Assembly: GCA_937928555.1 (NCBI GenBank)
Contig: CALFWR010000014.1
Coordinates: 40,671 to 104,670 of the forward strand
DNA from: an uncultured Pirellulaceae bacterium
GTDB taxonomy: Bacteria; Planctomycetota; Planctomycetia; Pirellulales; Pirellulaceae
Direction of reading: 5' to 3'
Length of the DNA stretch: 64,000 nt
The notes below the pieces were generated by a model. It searched no databases, was not told the DNA's origin, and saw nothing but the letters and a program-made list of their open reading frames with translations. How positions within the stretch are numbered: position 1 is the stretch's first letter; every line of letters starts with the position of its first letter. The position numbers and the translations under genes are program-made. This document shows, one piece after another, positions 8,451 through 18,292 of this stretch.

Positions 8451-9516
8451 CCGCAAAACTGGTTGCGATGATCGGGTCGTCTTCTCGCATCAGAGCCACC
8501 GGATTTTGAAAACGGCCGTCGGACTGTTGTCGCTTACAGATCGCGTCTTTGAGGTCGCTCAGTCGTTGCGGAGCCCAGTCGCGATCTTTCAAAATGGAAA
8601 GAGACGCACCCAGAGCCTGGCAGTAGTAAAAGTAAAGCCCCTGGCTCCAACCCGGCTTGTTGGGCATCGCCTCGAATCCCGGCACAGAATCGACCGCAGG
8701 ATTGCCTTTGATCCAATCCGCCGCAGCGGCGAAGTAACCGCTCTGGTCTTCAAAGATCGCATTGCAGGCAATCAGGTAATCGCAGTTGGCCGAACCGTAA
8801 GGGATCGCTTTGTTTTCGATGTCGCGCGCTTTGTTGAGCGCCGTCTTGGGCTGGGTGGAGAAAGTGCTTCCCAGTTCGCCGGACTGCTGGAACAGGAAAG
8901 TCAGCCATTTCTTGACAAGCCGCTCAGAGCCAACGATGCGATCTTGAGACGGACCATCAAAGCCCTGCGCGGTAGCTTGTCTGCGATCGAGTCGATAGAA
9001 GGAGGCCATCGCTTCGACGACGTAGCGGGTCACCGAGATGTTCGGTCCCGAGGTCTTTCCTGGTTTCACGTCCGGACCAAGGACATCCCAGCCACCGGAC
9101 TGCGGATTTTCGTCGTCAAAGCCTCGCGGTTTGGAAACTTGCGAGGCAACAAGAAAGTCAACCAACTTACTGCGGGTGCCAGCGGGAACCGCTCGCCCCA
9201 GCTTTTTTGTAGCCGCAAGGTACATCGCTGTCGCGTAAACCGGGTTGTCCAGCGAGCCATCGGTGTTGGCGACTTGTTGCCTTTTTTCAATGCCCGCGCC
9301 CAGGAATTCCATCGTGCGATCGATCGCGGGCATGCTCTTGTCGCGCCACGCGTCGGGCAAATGAGACATCGCGTACAGGACCAGCGACGTTAGCGCCGCC
9401 CCCTGTTTCATGCCGCCATATGTTTGGCTTTTCCAGGAGCCATCTTCATCCTGTGCCCGCTGCAACCATTGAATCGCACTGGCGAGCGCCTTTTGATGCG
9501 CGTCGTTGTCTCGCAT
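8422..9516 (-). CDS. Squalene-cyclase/prenyltransferase-repeat protein
   Basis: The 364-aa product has the alpha/alpha barrel repeats of terpene cyclases and prenyltransferases: IQWLQRAQDEDGSWKSQTYG near the start, the QSGGWDVLG segment, and QQSDGRFQNPVALMREDDPI near the end (QW-like repeats). It lacks the DXDD of class II cyclases, so cyclase activity is doubtful. Many planctomycete proteins of this fold have no known function. No signal peptide was seen. It lies 9 bp after the paralogous gene at 9526-10590 and is probably cotranscribed. Confidence 0.75.
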   Translation of the reverse strand: MRDNDAHQKALASAIQWLQRAQDEDGSWKSQTYGGMKQGAALTSLVLYAMSHLPDAWRDKSMPAIDRTMEFLGAGIEKRQQVANTDGSLDNPVYATAMYLAATKKLGRAVPAGTRSKLVDFLVASQVSKPRGFDDENPQSGGWDVLGPDVKPGKTSGPNISVTRYVVEAMASFYRLDRRQATAQGFDGPSQDRIVGSERLVKKWLTFLFQQSGELGSTFSTQPKTALNKARDIENKAIPYGSANCDYLIACNAIFEDQSGYFAAAADWIKGNPAVDSVPGFEAMPNKPGWSQGLYFYYCQALGASLSILKDRDWAPQRLSDLKDAICKRQQSDGRFQNPVALMREDDPIIATSFAVIALAASTR

Positions 9517-9525
9517 GGAGTTTTG

Positions 9526-10590
9526 TTACCTTTGCGAAATCGGCAGGTAGCGATTGGGCGCCGAAAGCACCAGGACCGCTGCCGCTGTGCAGAAGGTGCG
9601 ACTGGTGATGCAATGATGCCCCGTCCAGCTTCCGTCTTTGTTTTGCACCGAAATCATTTTGTCGCGAACGATGGGAAACCAGGTCTTCCAGTCGTCGTCT
9701 TCTTTTTGCAGCATCGTTTCGGTGATCAAGTGGAAGGCAAGAAATTCTTCGCCGCCGGCCTGGTTGAAAGCCGTGTTATCCGTTTTGACCAGCCTGATGA
9801 CATTCTTGAATGCTTCCTCTGAAACGGCTTCGTTCTCTTTGCCCATCGCGTACAGCACGCGGATGCCTGTAGCATTTTTGTAGAGCGTGTGCATCCAGTG
9901 TTCACGCCGAACAAGGTTGGAGTTCATCTGCTTCATCAGGTGTTCGGCAGTCTTCTCCGGCGAACCACCGACTTTGAATCCTGCAAAGTGCGCCGACCGC
10001 AGACTGGTCCAACCCATCACCGTCCCCAATGTCGGAGCCCACGACTCCTGCCCCCAGTCACCTCGCGGACTTTGCGCTTTCACGACCGTATCGGCGAGCT
10101 TTGCGCAGGCGGCACCGACGCGATTGTGAACGTTGACTTCTCCCGCCACTTGGCTGAGAAACAGCAGGGCAAAGAACGTGTGGGCTTGTCGTCCGATTTT
10201 GTTTTGAAGCTGCGTTCCCGATTTTGATGTGATGTTTCCCTTTGGCATCGCGTCAACACAGCCGATCAGGTAATTCACAATCCGGCGCAGGTGAAGCTTG
10301 TGGGGGCCCTGGCTGGGAGTACTCCCATTAGCCAACAACGCCAGACCCGTCATCGCACTACAACCGATGTCTTCGGGTTGCCCAATGTCGACGCCGTGTC
10401 CACCCTGGCGGTTTTCGGTTCGCTTCAACCACTCGATACCGCTCTTGATCGTTGCGATGGATTCGGCCGTCTGCTCCTCAAAGTCGGGCTCTGGCCAGAA
10501 GCTCGCATCGGATCGACCCAAAAAGCACCTAGAAGCGGGAAGCAGGGTGAGTCCTGCCGAGATGGCCTGTCGCCGGTTAATCCACATCAA
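9526..10590 (-). CDS. Squalene-cyclase-like repeat protein with Tat-like signal
   Basis: Paralogue of the following gene. The 354-aa product starts with NRRQAISAGLTLLPASRCF, a twin-arginine-like leader, so export is likely. Repeats include IKSGIEWLKRTENRQGGHG, CAKLADTVVKAQSPRGDWG and MISVQNKDGSWTGHHC. No DXDD catalytic motif is visible. The pair may act as a complex, or one exported and one cytoplasmic copy may serve different roles; neither is shown by the sequence. Confidence 0.75.
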   Translation of the reverse strand: MMWINRRQAISAGLTLLPASRCFLGRSDASFWPEPDFEEQTAESIATIKSGIEWLKRTENRQGGHGVDIGQPEDIGCSAMTGLALLANGSTPSQGPHKLHLRRIVNYLIGCVDAMPKGNITSKSGTQLQNKIGRQAHTFFALLFLSQVAGEVNVHNRVGAACAKLADTVVKAQSPRGDWGQESWAPTLGTVMGWTSLRSAHFAGFKVGGSPEKTAEHLMKQMNSNLVRREHWMHTLYKNATGIRVLYAMGKENEAVSEEAFKNVIRLVKTDNTAFNQAGGEEFLAFHLITETMLQKEDDDWKTWFPIVRDKMISVQNKDGSWTGHHCITSRTFCTAAAVLVLSAPNRYLPISQR

Positions 10591-10813
10591 ACATTCTCCA
10601 TAAGGGTGGCCGAGGGCTCATTATGACGCTTCGCGGCAGTTGCGTCAATTTTCCGCCCTGATGCATCGTCGTTCTTCTGACACAAACCCTAATAAAGCGA
10701 CAAGGACTCACGCCAAACCGGATCAATTGCCGGTATCGCGGCCAGTAATCCCGACACAGAGCGTTTTTTAAACGTAAGTTTCCCCAAGGTTTCTTTCATT
10801 TAGGGATTTGTCC

Positions 10814-12406
10814 ATGGCAGAAGTGACTGCAAATACTGAGTTCAACGATCTGGATTCGTCTGTGGAAATGCTTCAGCAGATTCAGAGCCTTGCATCTCAG
10901 GTGGAGCACTATGAACGCGAACGGGAGATTCAAAATGCGGTTTTTCGCATTGCGGACATCGCGGCTTCTTCCGAAGACATGGGAGACTTCTATGGCTCAC
11001 TTCACGAAATAGTTACCGACCTTACATCAACCGATGCGTTCTTTGTGGCGATCTATCACGAACAGGAAAATTGCATCAGCTTTCCCTACTACGAAGACGA
11101 ATACGACGATGAACAGGAAGCAGAATCGACACCGCTTCGCAATCGCGGCCTGATTCCTGTCGAGCAGTTGAGTCATTCGTTGACGTGGCGCGTGCTTCAA
11201 AACAACAGTGTGGTTCGCGTTGAAGACATTGCCAATAGCGGCCTGAGCGCCTTCGGAAAGCTGGCTCAAGACTGGCTGGGAGTGCCGCTGCAGCGGGATG
11301 ATGGAAAGCCAATTGGAGTTTGTGCGATTCAGAGCTACGTGGAGGGCTTTCGCTACACGGATGCCGAAGTCGAACTGATGGGGTTCATGTCACGGCACAT
11401 CGCGACCGCAGTGCAACGAAGGCGTGACGCGTTTTCGCTCAAGAAAGCGCACGATGATCTTCAGGCTACCGCGGCACAACTCGCCACCGCAAATGAGGCT
11501 TTGAAAAAACAGATCGACGAACGCGAGGAAATCTCGGATCGAATGCTGGCGCTTTCTCATCAGGCCGGAAAAGCCGAAGTTGCAACGGGTGTCCTGCACA
11601 ACGTTGGCAATGTACTCAACAGCATCAATGTTTCTGCACATCTTGTTCGGGATCTACATCGCAAGTCACGATTGCCGTCACTTCGCAGGGCCATCGACCT
11701 TGTCCACGAACAATCCGACCCAGGCGCGTTCCTGTCCCTTGATCCGCGTGGCAAGCAATTGCCGGGATTCATTGGAGAACTCACAACCTGCCTTGAAGGC
11801 GAAGTTCACGAGAGCCTCAAAGAGCTCGAGAAACTGATTGAACATCTTGAGCACGTCAAAGTCGTCGTGGCGATGCAACAATCCTTTGCCGGAGTATCGG
11901 GGCTTAAAAAGCCCGTCTGCATTGCAAAACTTTTCGACGATGCAGAGATTCTTCTGTCCGATTCGATGTATCGACACGAAATCAATGTGATTCACGAATT
12001 TAGCGGATTGCCGAACGAAATTATGATCGAACGGCAAAAACTGTTACAAGTCGTGGTGAACCTTTTGAAGAACGCAAAAGACTCTCTCATTGAAGGACGC
12101 CAGGACGGTCGGAAAATGACCATTCGCGCCGGCAAAGTCGGCTCCAATCTGAAGATTGAAATCGACGATAACGGTGTCGGGATTCGAACAGAAGATCTGA
12201 CAAGAATCTTTTCTCACGGTTTCACAACAAAGTCGAATGGGCACGGTTTTGGCTTGCACAGTTGTGCCAACACAATCGGGAGCATGGGAGGAAAATTGAC
12301 AGCCCGCAGCGACGGCCCCGGCAAAGGCGCCACGTTCACAATGGTTTTGCCCTTTGTGGATGCCAACGATGAAACAAAATCTAACGCGGGTTCGTTAAAT
12401 GAGTAA
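10814..12406 (+). CDS. GAF-domain sensor histidine kinase
   Basis: Cytoplasmic sensor kinase of 530 aa with no membrane segment. Residues about 30-205 form a GAF domain (FRIADIAASSEDMGDFYGSL; WLGVPLQRDDGKPIGVCAI). A coiled coil follows (residues 210-245, ATANEALKKQIDEREEI), then the phospho-acceptor region VATGVLHNVGNVLNSIN, and a C-terminal ATPase with VVNLLKNAKDSL (N box), IDDNGVGI (G1) and HGFGLHSCAN (G2). ATG at 10814 was chosen over TTG at 10808 because AGGGA at 10802 has proper spacing only for the ATG. It overlaps the next gene by 8 bp. Confidence 0.9.
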   Translation: MAEVTANTEFNDLDSSVEMLQQIQSLASQVEHYEREREIQNAVFRIADIAASSEDMGDFYGSLHEIVTDLTSTDAFFVAIYHEQENCISFPYYEDEYDDEQEAESTPLRNRGLIPVEQLSHSLTWRVLQNNSVVRVEDIANSGLSAFGKLAQDWLGVPLQRDDGKPIGVCAIQSYVEGFRYTDAEVELMGFMSRHIATAVQRRRDAFSLKKAHDDLQATAAQLATANEALKKQIDEREEISDRMLALSHQAGKAEVATGVLHNVGNVLNSINVSAHLVRDLHRKSRLPSLRRAIDLVHEQSDPGAFLSLDPRGKQLPGFIGELTTCLEGEVHESLKELEKLIEHLEHVKVVVAMQQSFAGVSGLKKPVCIAKLFDDAEILLSDSMYRHEINVIHEFSGLPNEIMIERQKLLQVVVNLLKNAKDSLIEGRQDGRKMTIRAGKVGSNLKIEIDDNGVGIRTEDLTRIFSHGFTTKSNGHGFGLHSCANTIGSMGGKLTARSDGPGKGATFTMVLPFVDANDETKSNAGSLNE

Positions 12407-12935
12407 AGCGAAATACAGAATCATTGTGATCGATGACAATCCCGCCGTTCACGAGGACTATCGAAAAGTTCTGTGCCCCAGTTTGCAGGACCACAAACTG
12501 TTGGACGATCTTGAGGCGTTGCTGTTCGACCAGACGCCTGAAAAAGAAAGCCCAGAATTCGAATTTGAGATCGATTCGGCGTACCAAGGGCAAGTCGGAT
12601 TCGAGCTGGTACAAAGATCCCTCGAAAACGATCAATCTTACCACGTTGCCTTTATCGATATGCGAATGCCTCCTGGTTGGAACGGATTGCGAACCGCCAA
12701 AGAAATCTGGAACATTGATCCAAATTTGCCAATCGTTATCTGTACCGCCTACGCCGACCACACCTGGGAACAGATCGTTGCCGAACTTCCACGTAGCGAA
12801 TTGTTGCTGATCCTGAAGAAGCCCTTCGACAACATTGAACTCAAACAGATGGCGATGTCGCAATCAAAGATGCGGTCTCTGGTAGAACTGGCAGAAAGCG
12901 CTGGCAACCAAATGCGAACCGCACTGGGCAACTGA
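12399..12935 (+). CDS. Single-domain response regulator
   Basis: The 178-aa product is a receiver domain with an insertion and no output domain. Visible features are the acidic pocket IIVIDDNPAVHEDY, phospho-acceptor Asp in VAFIDMRMPPGWNG, Thr in VICTAYAD and Lys in LILKKPFDNIE. A region of about 30 residues between the first strand and VGFELV (DHKLLDDLEALLFDQTPEKE) is typical of receivers paired with GAF-type kinases. The 8-bp overlap with the kinase gene makes this the likely cognate partner. The target of the phospho-signal is not visible. Confidence 0.9.
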   Translation: MSKAKYRIIVIDDNPAVHEDYRKVLCPSLQDHKLLDDLEALLFDQTPEKESPEFEFEIDSAYQGQVGFELVQRSLENDQSYHVAFIDMRMPPGWNGLRTAKEIWNIDPNLPIVICTAYADHTWEQIVAELPRSELLLILKKPFDNIELKQMAMSQSKMRSLVELAESAGNQMRTALGN

Positions 12936-12998
12936 CACGCCCAACCCGGGCTCTTCGCCGGGAAGCAAACACAGCAAGGCTCAAAATCGCCATCCAAT

Positions 12999-14297
12999 TC
13001 AGGCCGTCAGCGTGTCGACGACGATTGTCTGTTCCCGATCCGGACCGACAGAGATAAATTCAATCGGCCGGCCAATCAGCTCCTGGATTCGTTGGCAATA
13101 GGAGATGGCTTTCTCGGGAAGATCGGCAACGGTTCTGGCACCCGTGACGTCATGATTCCATCCCGGAAGCGTCTCGTAGATCGGCGTCAAGCGTTTGAGG
13201 TCTTCGGCGTGAGACGGGAAGTAATCGATTCTTTCGCCGTCAAGTTCATACGCCGTGCAAACCTGAATTTCGTCCATCGCACTGAGCACATCGAGCATCG
13301 TCAATGCAACCGAAGTGATTCCGCCGAGCCTTGCGGTGTAGCGAACAGCAACCGCATCAAACCAACCGCAGCGCCGCGGCCTGCCCGTAGTGGTGCCAAA
13401 CTCTTTGCCCATTTCGCGAATATGCTCTCCATGTTCGTTATCCTGTTCCGTCGGGAACGGGCCGCCGCCGACGCGCGTGGAATAGCTTTTACAAACACCG
13501 ATGATCCGCGTCAGCCAATTGCCGGGCGCTCCGGAGCCCGAAGAGATCCCCGTGCCCGACGCGTTGCTGCTGGTTACAAACGGGAACGTGCCGTGGTCGA
13601 TGTCCAACAGAGATCCCTGTGCACCTTCAAAGAGAACTTGCTTTTCGGCTTCAACCGCATCAAGAACAATTCGGTTGGTGTCTGTCACGAAAGGCCGCAA
13701 GCGATCCGCATACCCGGAGAACTCACTCACAATCTTCGCGGCGTCCAGCGAGCCGATGTCTTCGGCCCCCGTTGCCGACAGGACTTTCTTTTTGACTTCA
13801 ACAATTTGATCGACGCGAGATGCAAAGTCATCACGAATCAGATCGCCCATCCGAATCGCGAAAGATCTTCCGATCTTGTCTGCGTAGCAGGGGCCAATTC
13901 CGCGCAGCGTCGTGCCGATGTTCGCTTCGCCGGAAACCAGGCGATTCCACATCCGGTCTTCGAGGGTGTGCCAGGGCATCACGACGTGCGCCCTGCGGCT
14001 GATCTTCATTCTGCTGGCGACATCAACACCACGAGCCTGCAAGCCATCAATTTCGTCAAGGATCGTGGCAGGATTGATGACCACCCCCGCAGATATCAGG
14101 TTCAGCACGCCGTCATTGAGGATGCCACTGGGAATATGGTGGAGCTTGTAGACGTCGTCGCCGTAAACGACGGTATGCCCCGCGTTGGCTCCGCCCTGGT
14201 AGCGGACAACCAAATCCATGCCCTCGGTGAGGATATCGACCAGTTTCCCCTTGGCCTCATCACCCCACTGCAGCCCAATGACACAAGTTCCCCCCAC
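12999..14297 (-). CDS. purA: Adenylosuccinate synthetase
   Basis: Catalyses GTP-dependent formation of adenylosuccinate from IMP and aspartate in AMP synthesis. The 432-aa length is normal. Visible motifs are [19 protein letters not shown] (usual form GDEGKGK, here Ala for Gly), [45 protein letters not shown] and [18 protein letters not shown]. It is convergent with the response regulator gene and divergent from the thioredoxin-fold gene. Confidence 0.97.
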   Translation of the reverse strand: MGGTCVIGLQWGDEAKGKLVDILTEGMDLVVRYQGGANAGHTVVYGDDVYKLHHIPSGILNDGVLNLISAGVVINPATILDEIDGLQARGVDVASRMKISRRAHVVMPWHTLEDRMWNRLVSGEANIGTTLRGIGPCYADKIGRSFAIRMGDLIRDDFASRVDQIVEVKKKVLSATGAEDIGSLDAAKIVSEFSGYADRLRPFVTDTNRIVLDAVEAEKQVLFEGAQGSLLDIDHGTFPFVTSSNASGTGISSGSGAPGNWLTRIIGVCKSYSTRVGGGPFPTEQDNEHGEHIREMGKEFGTTTGRPRRCGWFDAVAVRYTARLGGITSVALTMLDVLSAMDEIQVCTAYELDGERIDYFPSHAEDLKRLTPIYETLPGWNHDVTGARTVADLPEKAISYCQRIQELIGRPIEFISVGPDREQTIVVDTLTA

Positions 14298-14458
14298 GAT
14301 GTCTCCCGATATTATCGAATCCCGAGAACCAGAACTTGTCCTGCTCTCGCAAAAGCAAACTTGAAAGTTTACGGTTGTCTGTAAAGAATGGTCAAGCGTC
14401 TGCTCGATTAAAGTCGGAACGTCGGTTTTCTGGCATTGTTTTTCCCTTGGCCCTTCCC

Positions 14459-15541
14459 ATGAAGTCCTTTTTTCACGTTATTTCGCTGCTGCCAGTGATC
14501 CTGCTTGTGGTGGCATTCTCAGCCGATATTGCCGCCGCTCAGCGGGGCAGTGCTCGTGAGAAACAGGTCAAGAAAGAGCTTGCGGTCGTCAGTGGCGTGA
14601 TCGAAGTCGATAGCCGAAAAGCGTTTCAGGTCAAGTACGAAGAAATTAAAACCAAACTTCGTCAGGAAGTCCAGGTCGAGAAAGTCCCGACTCCGCCGCA
14701 GTGGAACACCATGGTGGAAGTCGACCGCAAGCAGTGGTTGACGAAATTCTACCAGTCCGACAAAGGCAAGCGTTTCCTGCAGACGCAAGACAAGAAAATC
14801 AAAGACGCCGCCGTATTCGATGTCCGCTACAACGACAAAGGAAAATTCGAAGTCTACGACGTACCTGCGGGCACCTATGGCTTGCAAGGACGCGTCGACA
14901 AGGAAATCGATGGCGTGCTTTATGGGTTTGAGGTCTTTGCAAAAATCGTCGTCAGTGAGGACGTTGACCAGGTCAACCTCGAACCGATTCCAATCGAAAT
15001 CACACCCCTGTTCAAGCCTAACCAGGCGGCCCCGCCGATCAACGTCAGTACCAACGATGGCAAACAACTGACTTACGATTTGGCGGCATACAAGGACCAC
15101 TACATCTTTTTGAATTTTCTCAACAGCAAAGACCAAACTCCCGGATACCAGGAACAGGTGCAGCAGATGTACAAAGACCTGGGCAAGTCACACAAGGTGA
15201 AGCTTATTTCGATTGTCGTGGACGACAAAGACTACAAGAAAAAGGGGGACGGCAAAGGGCGCGCGGTGGCGATCAAATGGCTCTTGGAAAAAAAGCTGAA
15301 GTTCGGCAGCTATGGCTTTACCGATGGCTGGGAACATCCAGTGACTCAGGCTTACGGAATTCGCTCCACGCCTTCCGGTTGGCTGATCAGCCCCGACAAA
15401 GAGCGCAAGATCCTGATGAGCCAACACGAGTTCTTTCAGCAGGCTCGCGTCAAAGCTTCGATCACAGAAATTGTTCGCGACCGCATCGACGGCAAGGACA
15501 AACCTACATTGGCCAAGCCGCCTGAAAACGCCAAAAAATAA
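14459..15541 (+). CDS. Secreted thioredoxin-fold protein without CxxC
   Basis: The 360-aa product has a signal peptide ([18 protein letters not shown] to ADIAAA). The C-terminal half is thioredoxin-like, in the TlpA/AhpC style: [36 protein letters not shown], and a cis-Pro loop [15 protein letters not shown]. The CxxC or peroxidatic Cys position is occupied by NSKDQ, and the mature protein has no Cys, so redox catalysis is unlikely. The N-terminal half has a beta-sandwich-like region ([18 protein letters not shown]). An upstream in-frame start at 14336 would bury the signal peptide, so ATG 14459 was chosen. Confidence 0.75.
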   Translation: MKSFFHVISLLPVILLVVAFSADIAAAQRGSAREKQVKKELAVVSGVIEVDSRKAFQVKYEEIKTKLRQEVQVEKVPTPPQWNTMVEVDRKQWLTKFYQSDKGKRFLQTQDKKIKDAAVFDVRYNDKGKFEVYDVPAGTYGLQGRVDKEIDGVLYGFEVFAKIVVSEDVDQVNLEPIPIEITPLFKPNQAAPPINVSTNDGKQLTYDLAAYKDHYIFLNFLNSKDQTPGYQEQVQQMYKDLGKSHKVKLISIVVDDKDYKKKGDGKGRAVAIKWLLEKKLKFGSYGFTDGWEHPVTQAYGIRSTPSGWLISPDKERKILMSQHEFFQQARVKASITEIVRDRIDGKDKPTLAKPPENAKK

Positions 15542-15576
15542 CGTGGTTGTGGCTTCTAACCGCAATCATTTCTTAC

Positions 15577-15763
15577 CCCCGATTATTCACGAGGCGTGGG
15601 CGTCAGAATCAGTTCCAACAGTGATCCACGACTCTGATGCGATGAAACGATCGCTGTGGTTTTCATCTACCGGATGATTCAAATTTCTTGTTGAAATTCA
15701 GCTTTTCCCCTGCTCCTGTTGGCCAGACGTAGAATCAACGCCCGTCGTTGTGAATAATCCGGG
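15577..15763 (-). mobile_element. 187-bp miniature element, copy B
   Basis: Reverse-orientation copy of the family seen at 5953-6139, with the same length and nearly the same interior (the TGATTCTACGTCTGGCCAAC block is present on the minus strand). One end has drifted (CCCCGATTATTCACGA). Flanks CTTAC and CTTAT are a probable 5-bp duplication with one change. It sits between two convergent genes, 36 bp after the thioredoxin-fold gene. Confidence 0.88.
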
Positions 15764-15785
15764 CTTATCAACCGCTCCCCTGTTC

Positions 15786-15830
15786 CAAAACGTTGTGGGT
15801 TCCAACGCTGGAGCTCTCCACAACGTTTTG
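15786..15830. repeat. Long hairpin between convergent genes
   Basis: Perfect 13-bp inverted repeat CAAAACGTTGTGG (15786-15798) / CCACAACGTTTTG (15818-15830) with a 19-nt loop. It is followed by a second perfect hairpin GACATG-CGC-CATGTC at 15830-15844. Both lie just past the stop of the minus-strand gene at 15848 and could end transcription or protect the 3' end. There is no T-run, so a classical intrinsic terminator is not supported. Confidence 0.6.
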
Positions 15831-15847
15831 ACATGCGCCATGTCGCG

Positions 15848-17164
15848 CTAGCGGTCAGGCTTTGGGTCATCCAAACGGAAAGCTTCAAGCACAGCTTCTT
15901 CAGCTCCATCCTCAATGAATTGATATTCAGATTCAAAAACCGGAAAGGCCTTGAGCGGAATGGGCCGATTGGGTGTCGAATCCCACGACATCATCCAGTT
16001 TGCCCGTAGCCGGGGCGTCGTAATGGAACCTGGCTTCAGATGATCCGGCAGCGAATCTCGCAACCAGGCCTGCGCTTCCTCAACGGTAAGCCCTTTTTCT
16101 CGCATAAAAATACTTGCCTTTAGGCTACCCAGAAGCATTGGGCTCAGTTGCGAGGCAGAGGTAAATGGCTTGCCCTCGCGGGTCAACCCCAGAGTCTCTA
16201 CGTGCCATAGTTGCCACTTGTCCACAAGCCCTTGAAACTCTTCTGGCGAGCAAAACTCGGAACACAAAAACAGGCTCGAATCCATTGCATGCAATAGTGC
16301 AACAGGAACTGAACTATGGTAGAAATTTTCGTCGAAATAATCTGTGAACAGGTTAAATTGTTTGTCAAAATTCCCTCGTGCCAAAGTTTCGGCGACTTCC
16401 GGTTCCAATGCCGATAGCAAGTCATGAATTCGCGAAATCCTGCGATCAGCGAGGATCCCCCACATACTAATGGTGTTTCCACCACTGGTCGGCAGTGTCG
16501 CAGGGGCAATGAATCTCACTGATGCTTCCGAATTTTCTCCCAAGGCTGTTAGCAGTTCACCCAAACTCATGTTGGCCGTGTCTTCCAGAAACCGCAGTTG
16601 CAAATCGCTGCTTTTGGAAAAGGTCAGCCACCATTTTTTCAGCTTGGCAAAGTCTTTGAAGACACCCGACTTGGAGCGTATCGAAACGTTGGAAAGCTCT
16701 GTTTTCTCCTTGGCAAAAACGGCCAAGCGAAGCGGGCTATTTCTGTCCAGTTTCTGCGGCAACAAGAATACTAACGTTGTTTCATTGGAGCCAAGCTGAT
16801 CTAGTTTGATTCTTTTCCCATGGTCATCCAGAAGCTCAACCGCCTCAATACTTTTGATTCCGGTTTCTGACCGAAGAACCAATCCGTCAAAAAAAGCCAT
16901 CGCTTTGCCCGTTCCTTCAGGCAGAGCCAACTCATTCTCGATATCAAGCTTGCCACTCAAAAGCTGAACTTCGAAAAGCTTGTCCCGGCTTTTGTTCCAC
17001 TGGCACTTTTTCTCTTTGATGAAGTCCTTTAACAGAATCTCATGTTCAGCCTTATGAGCATCGAGACGGTCATGTACAGACACCGGCTTCTCATCAGCAG
17101 GCAGCACTCGCACAAGCAGAAGTGACCAGGTTAACGCAAAAACTACTCTTAATTTGAATTTCAT
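15848..17164 (-). CDS. Secreted protein of unknown function
   Basis: The 438-aa product has a signal peptide (MKFKLRVVFALTWSLLLVRV to LPADE). I recognise no family. The mature part mixes charged helices and beta-like stretches. Two Cys occur close together at LFLCSEFCSPEEF. By eye it uses more A/T-rich codons than the neighbouring housekeeping genes. It is the last of three minus-strand genes for exported proteins (19390 to 15848), which may form an operon. Confidence 0.7.
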   Translation of the reverse strand: MKFKLRVVFALTWSLLLVRVLPADEKPVSVHDRLDAHKAEHEILLKDFIKEKKCQWNKSRDKLFEVQLLSGKLDIENELALPEGTGKAMAFFDGLVLRSETGIKSIEAVELLDDHGKRIKLDQLGSNETTLVFLLPQKLDRNSPLRLAVFAKEKTELSNVSIRSKSGVFKDFAKLKKWWLTFSKSSDLQLRFLEDTANMSLGELLTALGENSEASVRFIAPATLPTSGGNTISMWGILADRRISRIHDLLSALEPEVAETLARGNFDKQFNLFTDYFDENFYHSSVPVALLHAMDSSLFLCSEFCSPEEFQGLVDKWQLWHVETLGLTREGKPFTSASQLSPMLLGSLKASIFMREKGLTVEEAQAWLRDSLPDHLKPGSITTPRLRANWMMSWDSTPNRPIPLKAFPVFESEYQFIEDGAEEAVLEAFRLDDPKPDR

Positions 17165-17196
17165 TTGCTCGACTACTGTGGTGATCCAGTGTTGGG

Positions 17197-18258
17197 TTAA
17201 TTTGCTCCGGAGCCAGGCGGGTTTGCTCCGGAGCCAGGCGGGTTTGCTCCGGAGCCAGGCGGGTTTGATCCAGAATCCGGCTCATGTGGTCCTGAGCCGG
17301 GCTCATGTGGTCCTGAAAAACCAGACAGAGCTCTTCGGAATTTGAAACCTCTAAATCCGCCAAACTCGCCTTTTGAAAGATCGTGAACCTCTTCATGGCG
17401 TTCAGCAATATTCAAACCAATCTGATCTTCATCACAGCTCTTGTTTTGGTTTCTGGTGTAAGTGCCACTTTCCCGCCACTGCTCCGACGTCTCACGAATG
17501 ACAAAGTTACTGCAGCGTCTCCATCTGCCTTCAATGAAATCGTACGCCTCACACTGAAACCATTCGGCATCGGGGAATTCACATTCCTCAACCTTATCAA
17601 TCCTGATCGTGTGTCGACGATTCGTTGCGACCTGCGCCTCCTCGACTGCAACTTCGGGGAAACACACCAAGTCTGCCCCCCACATGCTGGCATCAAGTTC
17701 TTCCTCTGGAGCAGGCGCGCCAAGGCCAGCATCCACTGGGGCCGATATTTTGCCTGGTACATGAGAGAAAATCCAAACTCCCAGACCGTGTGCATAACCA
17801 TGACAGTTTTGCGTATAATCACACCTGCCTTGTTCACATTCATATCCCCAATAGTACCAATCCCACCACCACTTATTCTGCTCATGTGACCAAGTTCTCA
17901 CTGCTTCTTTTGAAGGCGATTTCCAGTCCATTGAGATGTCGAATTCTTGGTAGGAAAACTTTTCCTCCATGCAATTTTCCAAATTGTTTCTGACGATTCT
18001 GCCTGAACTGGGATGCATAAACCCTCCTCCAAGTCGCGGATTTTCCTGCCAGTCAGGATCCAAAAAGATGAACACTTTCTTCGGATGAGGAAATACATCT
18101 TTCCCTATTGGCTCACGAGCAACACAGAAAACAGCCATTGTTTTCAATATCCTAATATTCTCGTCGCCGTCCTGACCGTGTGAATCAGATGAAGAAATAA
18201 GGAGTTGATAGATCAACACCGATACAACCATCAGAAGTTTTGTGTTTGTCATGTTCAT
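17197..18258 (-). CDS. Secreted protein with C-terminal heptad repeats
   Basis: The 353-aa product has a signal peptide (residues 1-29, ending SDSHGQ). The middle contains CDYTQNCHGYAHGLGVWIF; the NCHGYA stretch with a downstream His recalls the Cys-His arrangement of papain-like secreted domains, but this is a weak resemblance. The C-terminus is built of about six seven-residue Gly/Ser/Pro repeats (GSGANPP x3, GSGPHEP and variants), encoded by 21-bp DNA repeats at 17201-17305. It lies 32 bp upstream of the next gene in the same direction. Function is unknown. Confidence 0.7.
   Translation of the reverse strand: MNMTNTKLLMVVSVLIYQLLISSSDSHGQDGDENIRILKTMAVFCVAREPIGKDVFPHPKKVFIFLDPDWQENPRLGGGFMHPSSGRIVRNNLENCMEEKFSYQEFDISMDWKSPSKEAVRTWSHEQNKWWWDWYYWGYECEQGRCDYTQNCHGYAHGLGVWIFSHVPGKISAPVDAGLGAPAPEEELDASMWGADLVCFPEVAVEEAQVATNRRHTIRIDKVEECEFPDAEWFQCEAYDFIEGRWRRCSNFVIRETSEQWRESGTYTRNQNKSCDEDQIGLNIAERHEEVHDLSKGEFGGFRGFKFRRALSGFSGPHEPGSGPHEPDSGSNPPGSGANPPGSGANPPGSGAN
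17201..17305. repeat. 21-bp tandem repeats in a coding tail
   Basis: Three identical 21-bp units (17201-17221, 17222-17242, 17243-17263) are followed by two diverged units (17264-17305). The unit is TTTGCTCCGGAGCCAGGCGG plus G. Each encodes one seven-residue repeat on the minus strand, so changes in copy number keep the reading frame. Identity of the first three units suggests recent expansion or slippage. Confidence 0.92.
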
Positions 18259-18292
18259 GTTTTTCCTAAGAGCAAGTCATGCGTCGAAACAA

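Noticed and set aside
13092..14384. 430-codon open frame opposite purA
   Set aside because: It is antisense to a clearly recognisable PurA, has no family features, and arises from the codon bias of the real gene.
15679..15936. Short frame covering miniature element copy B and a gene end
   Set aside because: Its C-terminal sequence is the element's incidental translation, which also appears at 5953; no evidence of a protein.
17201..17305. CRISPR or attachment-site array
   Set aside because: Contiguous 21-bp units without spacers that encode a heptad protein tail.
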